This document shows, piece after piece, positions 17,753 to 30,321 of a DNA stretch of 64,000 bases. The DNA is from Sulfitobacter sp. F26204 (GTDB taxonomy: Bacteria; Pseudomonadota; Alphaproteobacteria; Rhodobacterales; Rhodobacteraceae). The stretch is from NCBI RefSeq assembly GCF_026410305.1, contig NZ_JAPMLQ010000002.1:124001-188000 (forward strand), written 5' to 3'. Within the stretch, counting starts at the first letter, position 1; each line of letters opens with the position of its first letter. The position numbers and the translations under genes are program-made. The notes under the pieces are model-generated. The model had not been told where the DNA came from, did not search any database, and saw nothing but the letters and a program-made list of their open reading frames with translations.

Positions 17753-20070
17753 TCGGCTGTCAAAAGCGGTGGCTTGTCACCTGACAACTGGCGCTTTTCA
17801 TGATCAAGGATGGTCAGGTCAAGCTCGCCTTTCTTGACGCCAACTTTGACAACACCACCCTTGGCCAGCTTGCCGAACAAGAGTTCTTCAGCAAGCGGTT
17901 TCTTGATGTGTTCCTGAATGACACGCCCCAGGGGTCGTGCACCCATTTTGTCGTCATATCCTTTGTCAGCCAGCCACTCAGCAGCCTTCTTGGAAAGCTC
18001 AAAGGTGACGTTTCGGTCCATCAACTGCGCCTCGAGCTGTAGCACGAATTTTTCGACTACTTGCAGGATCACTTCTTTTGGCAGCGCAGCGAAAGAGATG
18101 ACAGCATCCAATCGGTTACGGAATTCCGGCGTGAACGTGCGTTCGATCGCCGCTGTATCCTCGCCCGTGCGGCGGTCGCGGCCGAAACCGACGGCTTCTT
18201 TCGCCTGTTCAGAGGCCCCCGCATTGGAGGTCATGATGATCACCACATTGCGGAAGTCCACCGTGCGTCCATTGTGATCGGTCAGTTTGCCGTGGTCCAT
18301 CACCTGTAGCAGGATATTGTAGACATCTGGATGGGCCTTTTCCATTTCGTCCAGCAAGAGCACACAATGCGGATGCTGATCGACACCATCGGTCAGCATG
18401 CCACCCTGGTCAAAACCAACATAGCCCGGAGGCGCACCAATCAGTCGGGAAACCGCGTGTTTTTCCATATACTCGGACATGTCAAACCGCAAAAGTTCCA
18501 CACCCAGTGTATCCGCCAATTGTTTGGCGACTTCGGTCTTGCCCACACCGGTTGGCCCGGCGAACAAATAGTTGCCGATGGGTTTTTCTGGTTCGCGCAG
18601 GCCGGCGCGGGCCAGTTTGATTGCCGAAGACAATGCCTCGATCGCCTTGTCCTGGCCAAAGACCACCCGTTTCAACGATGCTTCAAGATCTTTCAGGACG
18701 ACAACGTCATCCTTGCTGACAGTCTTGGGTGGGATGCGGGCGATTTTGGCTACAACGCCTTCAATCTCCTTGATGCCGATTGTCTTGCGTCGTTTGGAGG
18801 CGATGACAAGATGCTGGGCAGCGCCGGCTTCATCGATCACGTCAATAGCAGAATCGGGCAGCTTGCGGTCGTTGATATAGCGCGCGGCCAGTTCCACAGA
18901 TGTCTTGATGGCATCCGATGTGTATTTGACGGAATGGTGATCTTCGAAATAGGGCTTCAGTCCCTTGAGAATTTTCACCGCATCTTCGACCGAGGGTTCA
19001 TTCACGTCGATTTTCTGGAAACGCCGCGCAAGGGCGCGGTCCTTTTCGAAATGCTGGCGGAATTCCTTGTAGGTGGTTGATCCCATGGTGCGCAGTTTGC
19101 CACCAGCGAGCGCGGGTTTCAGCAGGTTTGAGGCGTCCATAGCGCCGCCTGATGTTGCCCCGGCACCGATAACAGTGTGGATTTCGTCGATGAACAGCAC
19201 TGCGTCGTCGTGGTCTTCCAATTCGGTTACAACCGCCTTGAGGCGTTCCTCAAAATCACCGCGATAGCGGGTGCCAGCCAGCAATGCGCCCATGTCGAGC
19301 GAGAAGATGGTCGTGTTCTCAAGCACCTCCGGCGTTTCACCTGCCACAATCTTGCGGGCCAGACCTTCGGCAATTGCTGTCTTGCCTACGCCGGGATCAC
19401 CCACCAAAAGCGGGTTGTTCTTGCGTCTGCGGCACAGCACCTGAATGCATCTTTCGACTTCGTCGTCCCGTCCAATCAGGGGGTCGATGCCCCCCTCACG
19501 CGATTTGGCGTTCAGATCGATGCAATATTTTTCAAGCGCGGTCTCTTTCTTTTCGCCCTCGGTAACCCCCTGGGTTTCCTCTTCGTGCTCCGGTGCACCG
19601 GCGACGGGACGTGCTTCGCCATAGGCGGGGTCTTTGGCGACACCATGCGCGATGTAATTGACCGCATCATAGCGCGTCATTTCCTGTTCCTGCAGAAAAT
19701 AGGCCGCGTTGCTTTCACGCTCGGCAAAGATCGCGACCAATACATTCGCGCCCGTCACTTCCGTGCGGCCCGAGGATTGTACATGGATCGCGGCGCGTTG
19801 GATCACCCGCTGGAACGCGGCTGTTGGCACGGCTTCGGACCCGTCAATGTCTGTGACAAGATTGCTAAGATCCTCGTCGACAAACTCAACCAATGTTCCG
19901 CGCAACTCGTCCACATCCACAGAACAGGCTTTCATGACCTGTGCTGCATCCGGTTCATCAATCAGCGACAAAAGCAGATGTTCCAAGGTTGCGAATTCAT
20001 GTCGCCTTGCATTGGCAAGGGCCAATGCAGAATGGATCGCCTGCTCAAGTGTATTTGAGAATGAAGGCAC
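17749..20070 (-). CDS. clpA: ATP-dependent Clp protease ATP-binding subunit ClpA
   Basis: AAA+ unfoldase that feeds proteins into ClpP. The 773-residue protein has the N-domain (about 1-145, Clp repeat), first ATPase with GDPGVGKT (224-231) and [12 protein letters not shown], no long middle domain, and a second ATPase with GPTGVGKT and [16 protein letters not shown] ClpP-docking loop is present as VGFG shortly before [10 protein letters not shown], replacing the usual IGL/IGF. No clpS adaptor gene lies next to it, unlike many proteobacteria. The M23 peptidase gene overlaps its 3' end by 4 bp. Confidence 0.97.
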   Translation of the reverse strand: MPSFSNTLEQAIHSALALANARRHEFATLEHLLLSLIDEPDAAQVMKACSVDVDELRGTLVEFVDEDLSNLVTDIDGSEAVPTAAFQRVIQRAAIHVQSSGRTEVTGANVLVAIFAERESNAAYFLQEQEMTRYDAVNYIAHGVAKDPAYGEARPVAGAPEHEEETQGVTEGEKKETALEKYCIDLNAKSREGGIDPLIGRDDEVERCIQVLCRRRKNNPLLVGDPGVGKTAIAEGLARKIVAGETPEVLENTTIFSLDMGALLAGTRYRGDFEERLKAVVTELEDHDDAVLFIDEIHTVIGAGATSGGAMDASNLLKPALAGGKLRTMGSTTYKEFRQHFEKDRALARRFQKIDVNEPSVEDAVKILKGLKPYFEDHHSVKYTSDAIKTSVELAARYINDRKLPDSAIDVIDEAGAAQHLVIASKRRKTIGIKEIEGVVAKIARIPPKTVSKDDVVVLKDLEASLKRVVFGQDKAIEALSSAIKLARAGLREPEKPIGNYLFAGPTGVGKTEVAKQLADTLGVELLRFDMSEYMEKHAVSRLIGAPPGYVGFDQGGMLTDGVDQHPHCVLLLDEMEKAHPDVYNILLQVMDHGKLTDHNGRTVDFRNVVIIMTSNAGASEQAKEAVGFGRDRRTGEDTAAIERTFTPEFRNRLDAVISFAALPKEVILQVVEKFVLQLEAQLMDRNVTFELSKKAAEWLADKGYDDKMGARPLGRVIQEHIKKPLAEELLFGKLAKGGVVKVGVKKGELDLTILDHEKRQLSGDKPPLLTAE

Positions 20071-20243
20071 CTGCGTGCTCCTTATCCTGTGGGCCGGTGG
20101 GGAACCTGCGGGATAACAGGGCCTCTATCCGACCATGGCCTCTTAGTATTAGAGTTTGGTTGATCGTGGCTGCTCTTCAAGCATTTTCTTGAAAAAACCG
20201 ATCACAAATCTCTCATCCGTGGTATTTTGCTCATGTGAGGTTA

Positions 20244-21011
20244 TCAAAAATCGTCTTTTCGTTTGCGGATTTCCGTGAAAACTTCTGCGTCCGAGGCGGT
20301 TTGCATCCTTAACGTCGCGCGGAGCCCCGGATCGGCAGGGCGCAGAAAAGGATTGGTATCTAGTTCGGTCCGAAGTGTTGAGGGCACCGTGGGTATCCCC
20401 TTGGCGCGGGCTTCGTCAATGTCGTTGGCCCTTGATATAAGAGCGGCGTTGCCCGGATCAACCGTCAGAGCAAATTTGGCATTGGAGGCGGTGTATTCAT
20501 GACCGGAACATATCAATGTTTCGGGGGGCAGGGTCATCAGTTTTTGCATCGATGTCCACATCTGTTCCGGGGTTCCTTCAAACAGCCGCCCACAGCCTAG
20601 CGCCATAAGACTGTCAGCGGTAAAACACGCACCAGCGCCCGCAACATAAAAGGCAATATGGCCAAGAGTATGACCAGACACGTCGAAAATCTGGGCCTTT
20701 AACCCGCCCAGTGTGACGGTATCTCCCTCGGAAACTGCCAGATCCAGGTCGGGCAGCCGGTGTGCATCTGCCTTGGCTCCGACAACCTTTGCGGGATGAT
20801 CGGATAACAAATCCGCCAATCCGTCGACGTGATCCCAGTGGTGATGGGTCAGCCAAACCTGAGTCAGCCTCCAACCTCTTTTTGCCAGTTCCGCCTTGAT
20901 CGGGGCAGCATCGGGCACATCAATCACCGCCACTTCACCCGTATCGCCGTCGCGCAGCAAGAAGGCGTAATTGTCGGACAGGCAGGGTATGGTGACCAGA
21001 TCAAAGGGCAT
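20244..21011 (-). CDS. gloB: Hydroxyacylglutathione hydrolase (glyoxalase II)
   Basis: Hydrolyses S-lactoylglutathione to D-lactate and glutathione, finishing methylglyoxal detoxification. The 255-residue metallo-beta-lactamase-fold protein has the dinuclear metal motif THHHWDH near residues 54-60, a SGHTLGH segment and the glyoxalase II SGHEYTASNAKF motif near 170-180; it ends with KRKDDF, typical of GloB. Start at the ATG giving MPFDLVTIPCLSDNY. It is divergent from the methyltransferase gene with 60 bp between. Confidence 0.95.
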   Translation of the reverse strand: MPFDLVTIPCLSDNYAFLLRDGDTGEVAVIDVPDAAPIKAELAKRGWRLTQVWLTHHHWDHVDGLADLLSDHPAKVVGAKADAHRLPDLDLAVSEGDTVTLGGLKAQIFDVSGHTLGHIAFYVAGAGACFTADSLMALGCGRLFEGTPEQMWTSMQKLMTLPPETLICSGHEYTASNAKFALTVDPGNAALISRANDIDEARAKGIPTVPSTLRTELDTNPFLRPADPGLRATLRMQTASDAEVFTEIRKRKDDF

Positions 21012-21071
21012 GGCGGAATTCTCATCTGTTGCTATGTTTGGCCAGACTGACACCGTAGAGGCTGACCTGCA

Positions 21072-21821
21072 ATGCACCTTGATGTGCAAGATCTGCGCAA
21101 TTTCTATTACCGTAGCGCGCTCGGCCGTGCGGCGCAGAAAAGCCTGCGCGACAGGATGCTAGAACTTTGGCCAGAAGCAAAGGGGCAAACTGTTGTCGGT
21201 TTCGGCTTTGCCGCACCCTTGTTGCGCCCCTACCTGAAAGAGGCCAAGCGCGTGCTGACCTTGATGCCGGGGCCACAGGGGGTAATGCCCTGGCCGGCGG
21301 GACTTCCGAATACCTCCGTGCTGACCGAGGAAACGCTGTGGCCGATCGAAACCGGGCGTGTGGACAAACTTGTTCTGCTGCACGGACTTGAAACCTGCGA
21401 ACGCCCTTCGGATCTGCTTGAAGAATGTTGGCGGGTTTTGGGTCCTGGTGGCAAAGCCCTGTTCATCGTGCCGAACCGCGCGGGGCTTTGGGCGCGACGC
21501 GACAAGACGCCCTTTGGATACGGCAGGCCCTATTCGCCCAGTCAATTGGACATGCAGTTGAAGAAACACCAGTTCTTGCCGGAACGGCAACTGGGCGCTT
21601 TGTTCCAGTTTCCGTCACAACATCGGATCTGGATGAAATCCGCAGGGTTGTTTGAACGGGTCGGGCGGCGTGTGCCCGCCATTGTTGCCGGCGGTGCCTT
21701 TATGGTCGAGGCGACCAAGCTGGTCTACCCGCCCAAGGCGACCCGTGTGCCGGAGCGAAAGCGGGTCAATGTGTTAAAGGGCTTGGCGGAACCCGCTGTG
21801 GGGCGGCGTTTACAACCTTGA
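21072..21821 (+). CDS. Class I SAM-dependent methyltransferase, unknown substrate
   Basis: A 249-residue protein with a degenerate methyltransferase core. The SAM loop reads [15 protein letters not shown] (weaker than the GxGxG consensus), followed by [29 protein letters not shown], the motif IV-V region of the methyltransferase type 11 group. The C-terminus is basic. Its position divergent from gloB is common in this bacterial group by general knowledge, but no role in glyoxal metabolism is shown. It is convergent with trmL, with 26 bp between them. Confidence 0.78.
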   Translation: MHLDVQDLRNFYYRSALGRAAQKSLRDRMLELWPEAKGQTVVGFGFAAPLLRPYLKEAKRVLTLMPGPQGVMPWPAGLPNTSVLTEETLWPIETGRVDKLVLLHGLETCERPSDLLEECWRVLGPGGKALFIVPNRAGLWARRDKTPFGYGRPYSPSQLDMQLKKHQFLPERQLGALFQFPSQHRIWMKSAGLFERVGRRVPAIVAGGAFMVEATKLVYPPKATRVPERKRVNVLKGLAEPAVGRRLQP

Positions 21822-21847
21822 ACGCCATTCTCTTGGCCGATACACGC

Positions 21848-22321
21848 TCAACCGCCCAGTTGCGGTCGCATCGCCTGGTAAATGACGGCAGTGGCGACGT
21901 TTGCCAGATTGAGAGACCGGACAAGAGGGTTGCGCATCGGCAAGCTGAACACACGATCCTGCATGCCTTCCAGTATTGTCATCGGCAAGCCGGCGGATTC
22001 ACAGCCGAAAACCAGATAGGCATCGGGTTTGTAGGTCGGATCGTACACTGTCTGATCACCGTGCTCTTCAAAGAAATACAGGCTGTCACGAGGAGGTTTG
22101 CGATCCTCCAGGAAATCCTCCCAGGTGTCGAATTCAGTTAGGTGCACATGTTTCCAGTAGTCGGTTCCGGCACGTCGCACCGATTTTTCATCAAGTGAAA
22201 ATCCGTAAGGCTTGATCAGGATCAATTCCAGGTTCAAGGCAACACAAGTGCGCCCGATGGCACCTGTGTTGAACGGAATTTCCGGGGTGACCAATACCAG
22301 TTTCATGTGCGGATCAGACAT
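21848..22321 (-). CDS. trmL: tRNA (cytidine(34)-2'-O)-methyltransferase
   Basis: SPOUT-fold enzyme that 2'-O-methylates the wobble base of leucine tRNAs. The 157-residue protein has the family motifs TPEIPFNTGAIGR (near residue 13), VFGCESAGLP and the C-terminal RSLNLANVATAVIYQAMRQ-like knot. Start chosen at MSDPHMKLV (ATG 22321); the ATG five codons later at 22306 is equally possible because neither has a strong ribosome-binding site. About 200 bp of gene-free DNA separate it from the acidic protein's 3' end. Confidence 0.92.
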   Translation of the reverse strand: MSDPHMKLVLVTPEIPFNTGAIGRTCVALNLELILIKPYGFSLDEKSVRRAGTDYWKHVHLTEFDTWEDFLEDRKPPRDSLYFFEEHGDQTVYDPTYKPDAYLVFGCESAGLPMTILEGMQDRVFSLPMRNPLVRSLNLANVATAVIYQAMRPQLGG

Positions 22322-22526
22322 CGGGGGATCAGGCTTTCTATGGCGCAGGCGCAATAGGGCCGCCCATGGCCCCTGTTAACCCGATCGAGGGGCATACCAC
22401 AACGTCAAGCGGTCCTTTTGGAATAGCGATGGGCAGGACGGGATAGGTCGGGGAGTTGCTGCGAGCAAGCGGTCTGCGTTGCCAAACGACAGCGCAGACC
22501 ATGTCCCATGGACCAGCCAGGGCCAA

Positions 22527-23771
22527 TCAGCCGCCGAAAAACGAACCGAAGCTAAAAGGTGAAGCGAAGGCGTCGTTTTCGGAACCGTCTTCGTCATCAG
22601 GTACGACATAGCCTGCGTCGTTTGTAGGTTCACCTTCGGACGTCCAGTCTATGTTGCTGGTGATGTTTGGATTGTCATTGACGAAGTTGGTGATCAGTAG
22701 TTCATAAGCACCTTCTTCGACGCTGCCCTCGTTAAGAACAACGGAATCTTCTCCAAGGTAGATTTCAGCGACGATAATACCATCCTGGATCTGGCCATTG
22801 TCTGTCTCCTTGAAGGCATCAATCGCACTTTGCGATATAGCGGTCAGGTTCGAGGGCGTGTGGATGATGTATACGGTTTTGCTCGATGAATTGTCTCCGT
22901 CTGCGCGGTCTTCGCTTTCTTCGGTGATCATGTGCAGATTGCCCGGTATTTCTCCGTTGAACTCAAAATGCAGCGTATCAGCCGGATTGCTGAGGTCGAT
23001 TTTTGAGAAATGAACGCCGATCTGGTCGAAATCAATGTTCAAGATAATGTCGGTGGACCCGCTGAACTCCTTGTTCTCAGTGATTGATGTGCGTTGGGCG
23101 CCGGCGCTGTCGGTTTCAACCACGGTATCGGATACGATTTCGCCTTCAGGCCCTTGAATATCGCTGTTCAGGCTCGCGATTACTGCTGTGGTATCTTCGC
23201 TGTAATTAATCTGAAACGTATGTTCATAGTCGAAATTAACAGCAATCGCATTGGGACCATCAGTGGGTTCAACGGTAAAGGCAGGCTCGCCCGTCGTTTC
23301 GCTATTGGCATTCTCGGTCATTACCAGCGTATCGTCGGTTTCATTGTCACCGGCATCGGTAACTGTCACAAGGTTTACCGGTTCGCGGGCTTCCATAGCC
23401 GCAATGGCGCGTTGTTCTGCCAAGACCAATGGATCACGGTATTCCTCGCCCATGGGAGGCCGGACCACTTCGGTCTCTGCCGCGGTTTCGTCTTCTTCTG
23501 CAGGTGTTTCCGCATCCGATTCTTGATCAAGGTCGCCGGTCACATTTTCTACAGGGTGCCCAGGGTCAGTTTCGCCGGCATCAACAGGGTCGTCGATCGG
23601 GGGGGGGAGATCATCGGTTGCGCTGCCGGGGGCGTTAGGGTTCCCATGGGTGATCTCATAGTCGTCCTGACCTTGATCAGCCTGATCCATATCAGTGACA
23701 TCGTCATCACCACCCGCAGCCATTGCGACGAAACCGATCGACAAAAGCGACAAAAAACCTATTGCAAACAT
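22527..23771 (-). CDS. Acidic protein with single N-terminal membrane anchor, unknown function
   Basis: Not assigned to any family. A hydrophobic segment (MFAIGFLSLLSIGFVAMAAGG) is followed by a long Asp/Glu/Pro-rich linker (about residues 20-110), then a Thr/Asn/Asp-rich region that looks like beta-sandwich surface protein, ending in a Ser/Phe/Gly tail (SFGSFFGG). Only a handful of basic residues are present. I chose the ATG at 23771, which has AAGGA eight bases upstream and puts the hydrophobic segment first; the open frame extends upstream to a TTG at 23858. Total 414 residues. Likely faces the periplasm or outside. The architecture recalls anchored RTX-like proteins of this order, but no RTX repeats are visible. 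Confidence 0.7.
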   Translation of the reverse strand: MFAIGFLSLLSIGFVAMAAGGDDDVTDMDQADQGQDDYEITHGNPNAPGSATDDLPPPIDDPVDAGETDPGHPVENVTGDLDQESDAETPAEEDETAAETEVVRPPMGEEYRDPLVLAEQRAIAAMEAREPVNLVTVTDAGDNETDDTLVMTENANSETTGEPAFTVEPTDGPNAIAVNFDYEHTFQINYSEDTTAVIASLNSDIQGPEGEIVSDTVVETDSAGAQRTSITENKEFSGSTDIILNIDFDQIGVHFSKIDLSNPADTLHFEFNGEIPGNLHMITEESEDRADGDNSSSKTVYIIHTPSNLTAISQSAIDAFKETDNGQIQDGIIVAEIYLGEDSVVLNEGSVEEGAYELLITNFVNDNPNITSNIDWTSEGEPTNDAGYVVPDDEDGSENDAFASPFSFGSFFGG

Positions 23772-24133
23772 CCTGTTCGTCCTTACTTGCTCGACTTGCG
23801 CCACATCGGGGCTGTTTGAATCTAATTGATCCTTTTTGACGGGGGACTTTGGCGGCAATAGGGCGAAAGACGGCGACAGCGCGGCAAATTTCGTATTATT
23901 GTTTCACTAGAACTTGCAATCGCGCCACAATTGTCCAATGTGAAAAGGATTGTTCTGGGGGCGGTAAATTTCTTTTCAGCGGGGCGGATCGTCGCACGTT
24001 ACAGTGTTGCGGCCTTTGAACCGCTCTGCTACATCGCCCCTGATTTAGACGTCTTGATCCGATTCAAGCCGCGCCAACTATCCGGTGACGCGACCTGTTC
24101 GCATATCCGGTTTGACAGATTGAGAGGATGGAC
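23772..24133. other. Intergenic region upstream of the atp operon
   Basis: 362 bp between the divergent acidic-protein gene and atpH. It must hold promoters in both directions. The only candidate I can point to for atp is TTGATC (24054-24059), 17 bp, ACTATC (24077-24082), which is weak. No hairpin or repeat stands out. Confidence 0.4.
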
Positions 24134-24694
24134 GTGTCCGAAACAGCTTCGATTTCCACAGGCATCGCGCAGCGTTACGCATCTGCCGTGTTTGACCTGG
24201 CCAAAGCAGGCAAGACGGTCAAAGCCATTGAAACCGACCTTGATGCCCTATCGGGTGCCCTGAACGAAAGTGAAGACTTTCGCAATTTGATCCACTCGCC
24301 GATCTACACACGCGATGAGCAGGGCGTGGCCATCGCGGCGATCGCCAAAAAGATGAAAATTTCCAAGACAATGGCCAATACGCTGGCGCTGATGGCGTCC
24401 AAGCGCCGCCTGTTTGTCCTGCCGCAGCTGGTCAAGACCCTGCGTGAGGCCATTGCAGAAGACAAAGGCGAAGTCACCGCCGAGGTGACATCTGCCAAGG
24501 CGCTTACCAAGGCGCAGTCCGACAAGCTTGCCAAGTCGCTCACGGCGTCCACGGGCAAAACCGTAACACTTCAATCGTCTGTTGATGAATCTCTCATCGG
24601 CGGACTTATCGTCAAAGTGGGCTCCAAGATGATCGACACGTCGATTCGCGCGAAGCTCAATTCCCTCCAGAATGTAATGAAAGAGGTCGGATAA
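24134..24694 (+). CDS. atpH: ATP synthase F1 subunit delta
   Basis: Delta links the top of the F1 head to the peripheral stalk (b subunits) of ATP synthase. The 186-residue protein has the N-terminal helical bundle (ISTGIAQRYASAVFDLA) and the C-terminal conserved SLIGGLIVKVGSKMIDTSIRAKL region. GAGAGG at 24122-24127 lies six bases before the GTG at 24134, which gives the usual start MSETASIS; the in-frame ATG at 24128 touches that site and is less likely. First gene of atpHAGDC; the stop is directly followed by the atpA ATG. Confidence 0.93.
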   Translation: MSETASISTGIAQRYASAVFDLAKAGKTVKAIETDLDALSGALNESEDFRNLIHSPIYTRDEQGVAIAAIAKKMKISKTMANTLALMASKRRLFVLPQLVKTLREAIAEDKGEVTAEVTSAKALTKAQSDKLAKSLTASTGKTVTLQSSVDESLIGGLIVKVGSKMIDTSIRAKLNSLQNVMKEVG

Positions 24695-26233
24695 ATGGGT
24701 ATCCAAGCTGCAGAAATTTCTGCAATCCTAAAGGACCAGATCAAGAACTTTGGTCAAGAAGCAGAAGTCGCCGAAGTCGGCCGCGTTCTTTCCGTCGGTG
24801 ACGGTATCGCGCGTGTTTACGGTCTGGACAATGTCCAGGCCGGTGAAATGGTCGAATTCCCCGGCGGTATTCAGGGGATGGCCCTGAACCTCGAATCCGA
24901 CAACGTCGGTGTGGTTATCTTCGGTAACGATCGTGACATCAAAGAGGGTGACACGGTCAAGCGCACCAACTCCATCGTGGACGTGCCAATCGGTAACGGT
25001 TTGCTGGGGCGTGTTGTGGATGGTCTGGGTAATCCGATTGACGGCAAGGGCCCGATCGAAGCAACAGAGCGCGGCATCGCCGACGTCAAGGCACCAGGTA
25101 TCATTCCACGGAAGTCCGTGCACGAGCCGATGGCCACAGGTCTCAAATCCGTTGACGCGATGATCCCGATTGGCCGTGGTCAACGCGAATTGATCATTGG
25201 TGACCGTCAGACCGGTAAAACGGCTGTTGCTCTGGATGCGATGCTGAACCAGGCACAGGTCAACGCCGCCGCAGAAGGTGACGAAAGCAAAAAGATGTAC
25301 TGTGTGTACGTCGCGATCGGCCAGAAGCGTTCGACTGTTGCGCAGCTGGTCAAGAAACTTGAAGAAGCCGGTGCAATGGAATATTGCATCGTTGTGGCCG
25401 CCACCGCGTCCGAGCCTGCACCGATGCAGTTCCTCGCGCCCTATGCCGCAACAGCCATGGCGGAATTCTTCCGCGACAATGGCCGCCACGCTTTGATCAT
25501 CTATGATGACCTTTCCAAGCAGGCCGTGTCCTATCGTCAGATGTCCCTGCTTCTGCGTCGCCCACCAGGCCGCGAAGCCTATCCCGGTGACGTTTTCTAT
25601 CTTCACTCCCGTCTGCTTGAGCGTTCCGCGAAGCTGGGCGATGACGCAGGCAACGGTTCATTGACCGCTTTGCCGATTATCGAAACACAGGGTGGCGACG
25701 TTTCCGCATTTATTCCGACAAACGTGATTTCGATCACCGACGGTCAGATCTTTCTTGAAACCGAATTGTTCTATCAGGGCATTCGTCCCGCTGTTAACAC
25801 CGGCCTGTCGGTTTCTCGTGTGGGTTCATCTGCCCAGACCAAAGCGATGTCCTCGGTCGCGGGTCCGGTCAAACTGTCTCTCGCCCAGTACCGTGAAATG
25901 GCCGCATTCGCGCAGTTCGGGTCCGACCTTGATGCCGCGACACAGCAGTTGCTGAACCGTGGTGCCCGTCTGACCGAACTGATGAAGCAGCCACAATATG
26001 CGCCGCTGTCCAACTCAGAAATTGTCTGCGTCATCTATGCAGGCACCAAAGGCTACCTCGACAAGCTGCCCGTCGCCGAAGTCGGCCGCTGGGAACAGGG
26101 CTTGCTGGCACATCTGCGCGGCAAACACGCCGACCTGCTCAAGGACATCACCGACAACGATCGCAAGGTGAAAGACGAGCTGGAAGACAAAATCAAAGCA
26201 GCGCTCGATTCATACGCCGCTGACTTCGCTTAA
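24695..26233 (+). CDS. atpA: ATP synthase F1 subunit alpha
   Basis: Non-catalytic nucleotide-binding subunit of the F1 head. The 512-residue protein has the P-loop GDRQTGKT (169-176), the alpha signature around [17 protein letters not shown] and the beta-barrel N-terminal domain. The length and lack of indels are typical. The ATG immediately follows the atpH stop (TAAATG), implying coupled translation. The operon contains only F1 genes; F0 genes (atpIBEF) must be elsewhere, as is normal in Rhodobacterales. Confidence 0.98.
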   Translation: MGIQAAEISAILKDQIKNFGQEAEVAEVGRVLSVGDGIARVYGLDNVQAGEMVEFPGGIQGMALNLESDNVGVVIFGNDRDIKEGDTVKRTNSIVDVPIGNGLLGRVVDGLGNPIDGKGPIEATERGIADVKAPGIIPRKSVHEPMATGLKSVDAMIPIGRGQRELIIGDRQTGKTAVALDAMLNQAQVNAAAEGDESKKMYCVYVAIGQKRSTVAQLVKKLEEAGAMEYCIVVAATASEPAPMQFLAPYAATAMAEFFRDNGRHALIIYDDLSKQAVSYRQMSLLLRRPPGREAYPGDVFYLHSRLLERSAKLGDDAGNGSLTALPIIETQGGDVSAFIPTNVISITDGQIFLETELFYQGIRPAVNTGLSVSRVGSSAQTKAMSSVAGPVKLSLAQYREMAAFAQFGSDLDAATQQLLNRGARLTELMKQPQYAPLSNSEIVCVIYAGTKGYLDKLPVAEVGRWEQGLLAHLRGKHADLLKDITDNDRKVKDELEDKIKAALDSYAADFA

Positions 26234-26247
26234 GGAGAGAGAAGCCA

Positions 26248-28570
<2,323 letters not shown>

Positions 28571-28584
28571 GGGAGACGTGAGCA

Positions 28585-29013
28585 ATGGCGGACACGATGC
28601 AATTCGATCTGGTATCGCCTGAACGGCGGTTGGCCTCTTTGCAGGTCACATCCGTCCAGATTCCCGGTGCTGACGGTGATTTGACGGCGATGGAGGGGCA
28701 CGCCCCCACCATCACCACCCTGCGCCCAGGTGTACTGAGTGTTGAATGCCCAGAAGGGCCGGAGCAATTTGTGGTCACCGGCGGTTTCGCCGAAATCAGA
28801 GCAGACGGCGTTTCGGTTCTGGCAGAACGTGCGGTCGCCAAGGGTGACATGACCCAAGAGCACCTCGACGAGATGATGGAAGAAGCCAGAAACATGTATT
28901 CAAAGGCAAAAGAAGCCTTTGAAAACGAGCCCGGCCCCGTGGATGACGCAGCCAAGCTGCTGTCGGACATGGTTGCCATGGGCGATCACATGGGCCTGAC
29001 TGCCAAGCAGTAA
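28585..29013 (+). CDS. atpC: ATP synthase F1 subunit epsilon
   Basis: Rotor subunit that joins gamma to the c-ring and can inhibit ATP hydrolysis. The 142-residue protein has the N-terminal beta-sandwich ([24 protein letters not shown]) and a C-terminal helical part ([19 protein letters not shown]). It is slightly longer than the minimal form, with an extra acidic and hydrophobic tail ending MGLTAKQ. It is the last gene of the operon, 14 bp after atpD, and is followed by a strong terminator. Confidence 0.96.
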   Translation: MADTMQFDLVSPERRLASLQVTSVQIPGADGDLTAMEGHAPTITTLRPGVLSVECPEGPEQFVVTGGFAEIRADGVSVLAERAVAKGDMTQEHLDEMMEEARNMYSKAKEAFENEPGPVDDAAKLLSDMVAMGDHMGLTAKQ

Positions 29014-29033
29014 AAGGCGTTCTTTCCAAAACG

Positions 29034-29064
29034 AAAAAGGCCTCGCTCTTGCGGGGCCTTTTTT
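29034..29064 (+). terminator. Terminator of the atpHAGDC operon
   Basis: Thirteen-pair stem AAAAAGGCCTCGC / GCGGGGCCTTTTT (one T-G wobble) with TCTT loop and a six-T run that forms part of the stem end. It begins 20 bp after the atpC stop. Confidence 0.93.
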
Positions 29065-29207
29065 CTGAAATGACCCTGGATGAGGCTGCTCAGGCCCTCA
29101 TCCCGTTGCTATTTGTTCTAATGCGTCAAACAAGGGTTCTGCCAGCGCTCTTGACATGAACAGGCCGTCGCGCCCAGCATGCCTCCTGTAGCCACTGGAG
29201 ATTAGTT

Positions 29208-30200
29208 TTGCGCAGCGCCCTCTGTAAGCTTTTGAACATCGAAAAACCAATTCTCTCTGCCCCGATGGGCGGTGCGGCGGGGCCTGATCTGGTTGCGGCG
29301 GTCTGCAACGCCGGTGGGTTTGGTGTTATTCCTCTCTGGGGAAAACCCATTGACGAAGTTAAAGCTACAATCGCTCGGGTGCAGAGGCTAACACCTCGCA
29401 ATTTTGCGGTGAACCTGAATATGTCATTTCCCTACGAAGAGCATCTCGCAGCCTGCATTGAGGCGGGCGTGTTTGGGGTTTCCCTGTTCTGGGGGTTGGA
29501 GCCGGCAGCGATAAAAACCGCCAAGACTGCGGGTCTCGTCGTGATGGTCAGTGTGGGAAGTGCCGCTGAAGCAAGCATAGCAGAAGAGGCGGGCGCCGAT
29601 ATCATTGTCGCGCAAGGCTGGGAAGCAGGGGGACACGTCTGGGGGCGGGTGGCAACGATGGCGCTTGTTCCGGCTGTTGTTGATGCCGTCAAGGTGCCTG
29701 TTGTCGCCGCAGGTGGCATCGCAGATGGACGCGGCATGGCCGCAGCCCTGATGCTGGGTGCCTCGGGTGTTTGGGTTGGAACCCGTTTTCTGGCAAGTGA
29801 CGAAGCGACCGTGCATGACACCTATCAGCGCAGCATCCTTGCTGCGAGTGAAGATCAAACAGGTTGGTATGAGGAACTCTATGATGTGGCATGGCCCGAC
29901 GCCCCGCACCGTACCTTGTTGAATTCAACCTCGCAAAGCTGGCTGGATGCAGGCAGCCCGGCGATCGGCACGAGACCCAATGAGAATGAAGTTATCGGAA
30001 GGAGCCCAACAGGTGAATCCGTGATGCGGTACCAAAGTTATACGCCGCTGCCCGGTACAACAGGTGATATTGAGGCAATGTCGCTCTGGGCGGGGCAGGG
30101 GGTGTCGCTGGTACGTAAAACCATGCCCGCAGCAGAGATCGTCGAGGAAATTCATCAGGAAGCGCTGAGGGCGCTCCGTTCCATCCGGACAGACTTATAG
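29208..30200 (+). CDS. NAD(P)H-dependent flavin oxidoreductase, nitronate monooxygenase family
   Basis: A 330-residue FMN-dependent TIM-barrel protein of the 2-nitropropane dioxygenase/nitronate monooxygenase family. Visible motifs are APMGGAAGPDLVAAVCNAGGFG at the N-terminus (FMN phosphate side), AQGWEAGGHVWG with the conserved His, VVAAGGIADGRG and GVWVGTRFLAS for phosphate binding. The true substrate is unknown; many relatives are annotated as enoyl-ACP reductase II-like. Translation appears to begin at TTG, with GGAG at 29197-29200 seven bases upstream; no in-frame ATG or GTG gives a full N-terminus. Confidence 0.85.
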   Translation: MRSALCKLLNIEKPILSAPMGGAAGPDLVAAVCNAGGFGVIPLWGKPIDEVKATIARVQRLTPRNFAVNLNMSFPYEEHLAACIEAGVFGVSLFWGLEPAAIKTAKTAGLVVMVSVGSAAEASIAEEAGADIIVAQGWEAGGHVWGRVATMALVPAVVDAVKVPVVAAGGIADGRGMAAALMLGASGVWVGTRFLASDEATVHDTYQRSILAASEDQTGWYEELYDVAWPDAPHRTLLNSTSQSWLDAGSPAIGTRPNENEVIGRSPTGESVMRYQSYTPLPGTTGDIEAMSLWAGQGVSLVRKTMPAAEIVEEIHQEALRALRSIRTDL

Positions 30201-30321
30201 ATCCCAAGACTTGAGTTGAGCCGCCGAGGTTTTCCAGATTCCGGCGCCTCCCCGCCTTCGTCAAGCCATCGTTTTCGCTACATGCTGGCGCTCCATTCTC
30301 ATGACTCTGAAGGTTGGAGCG

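Noticed and set aside
24728..25606. Long minus-strand reading frame opposite atpA
   Set aside because: Shadow of a highly conserved gene; no family features.
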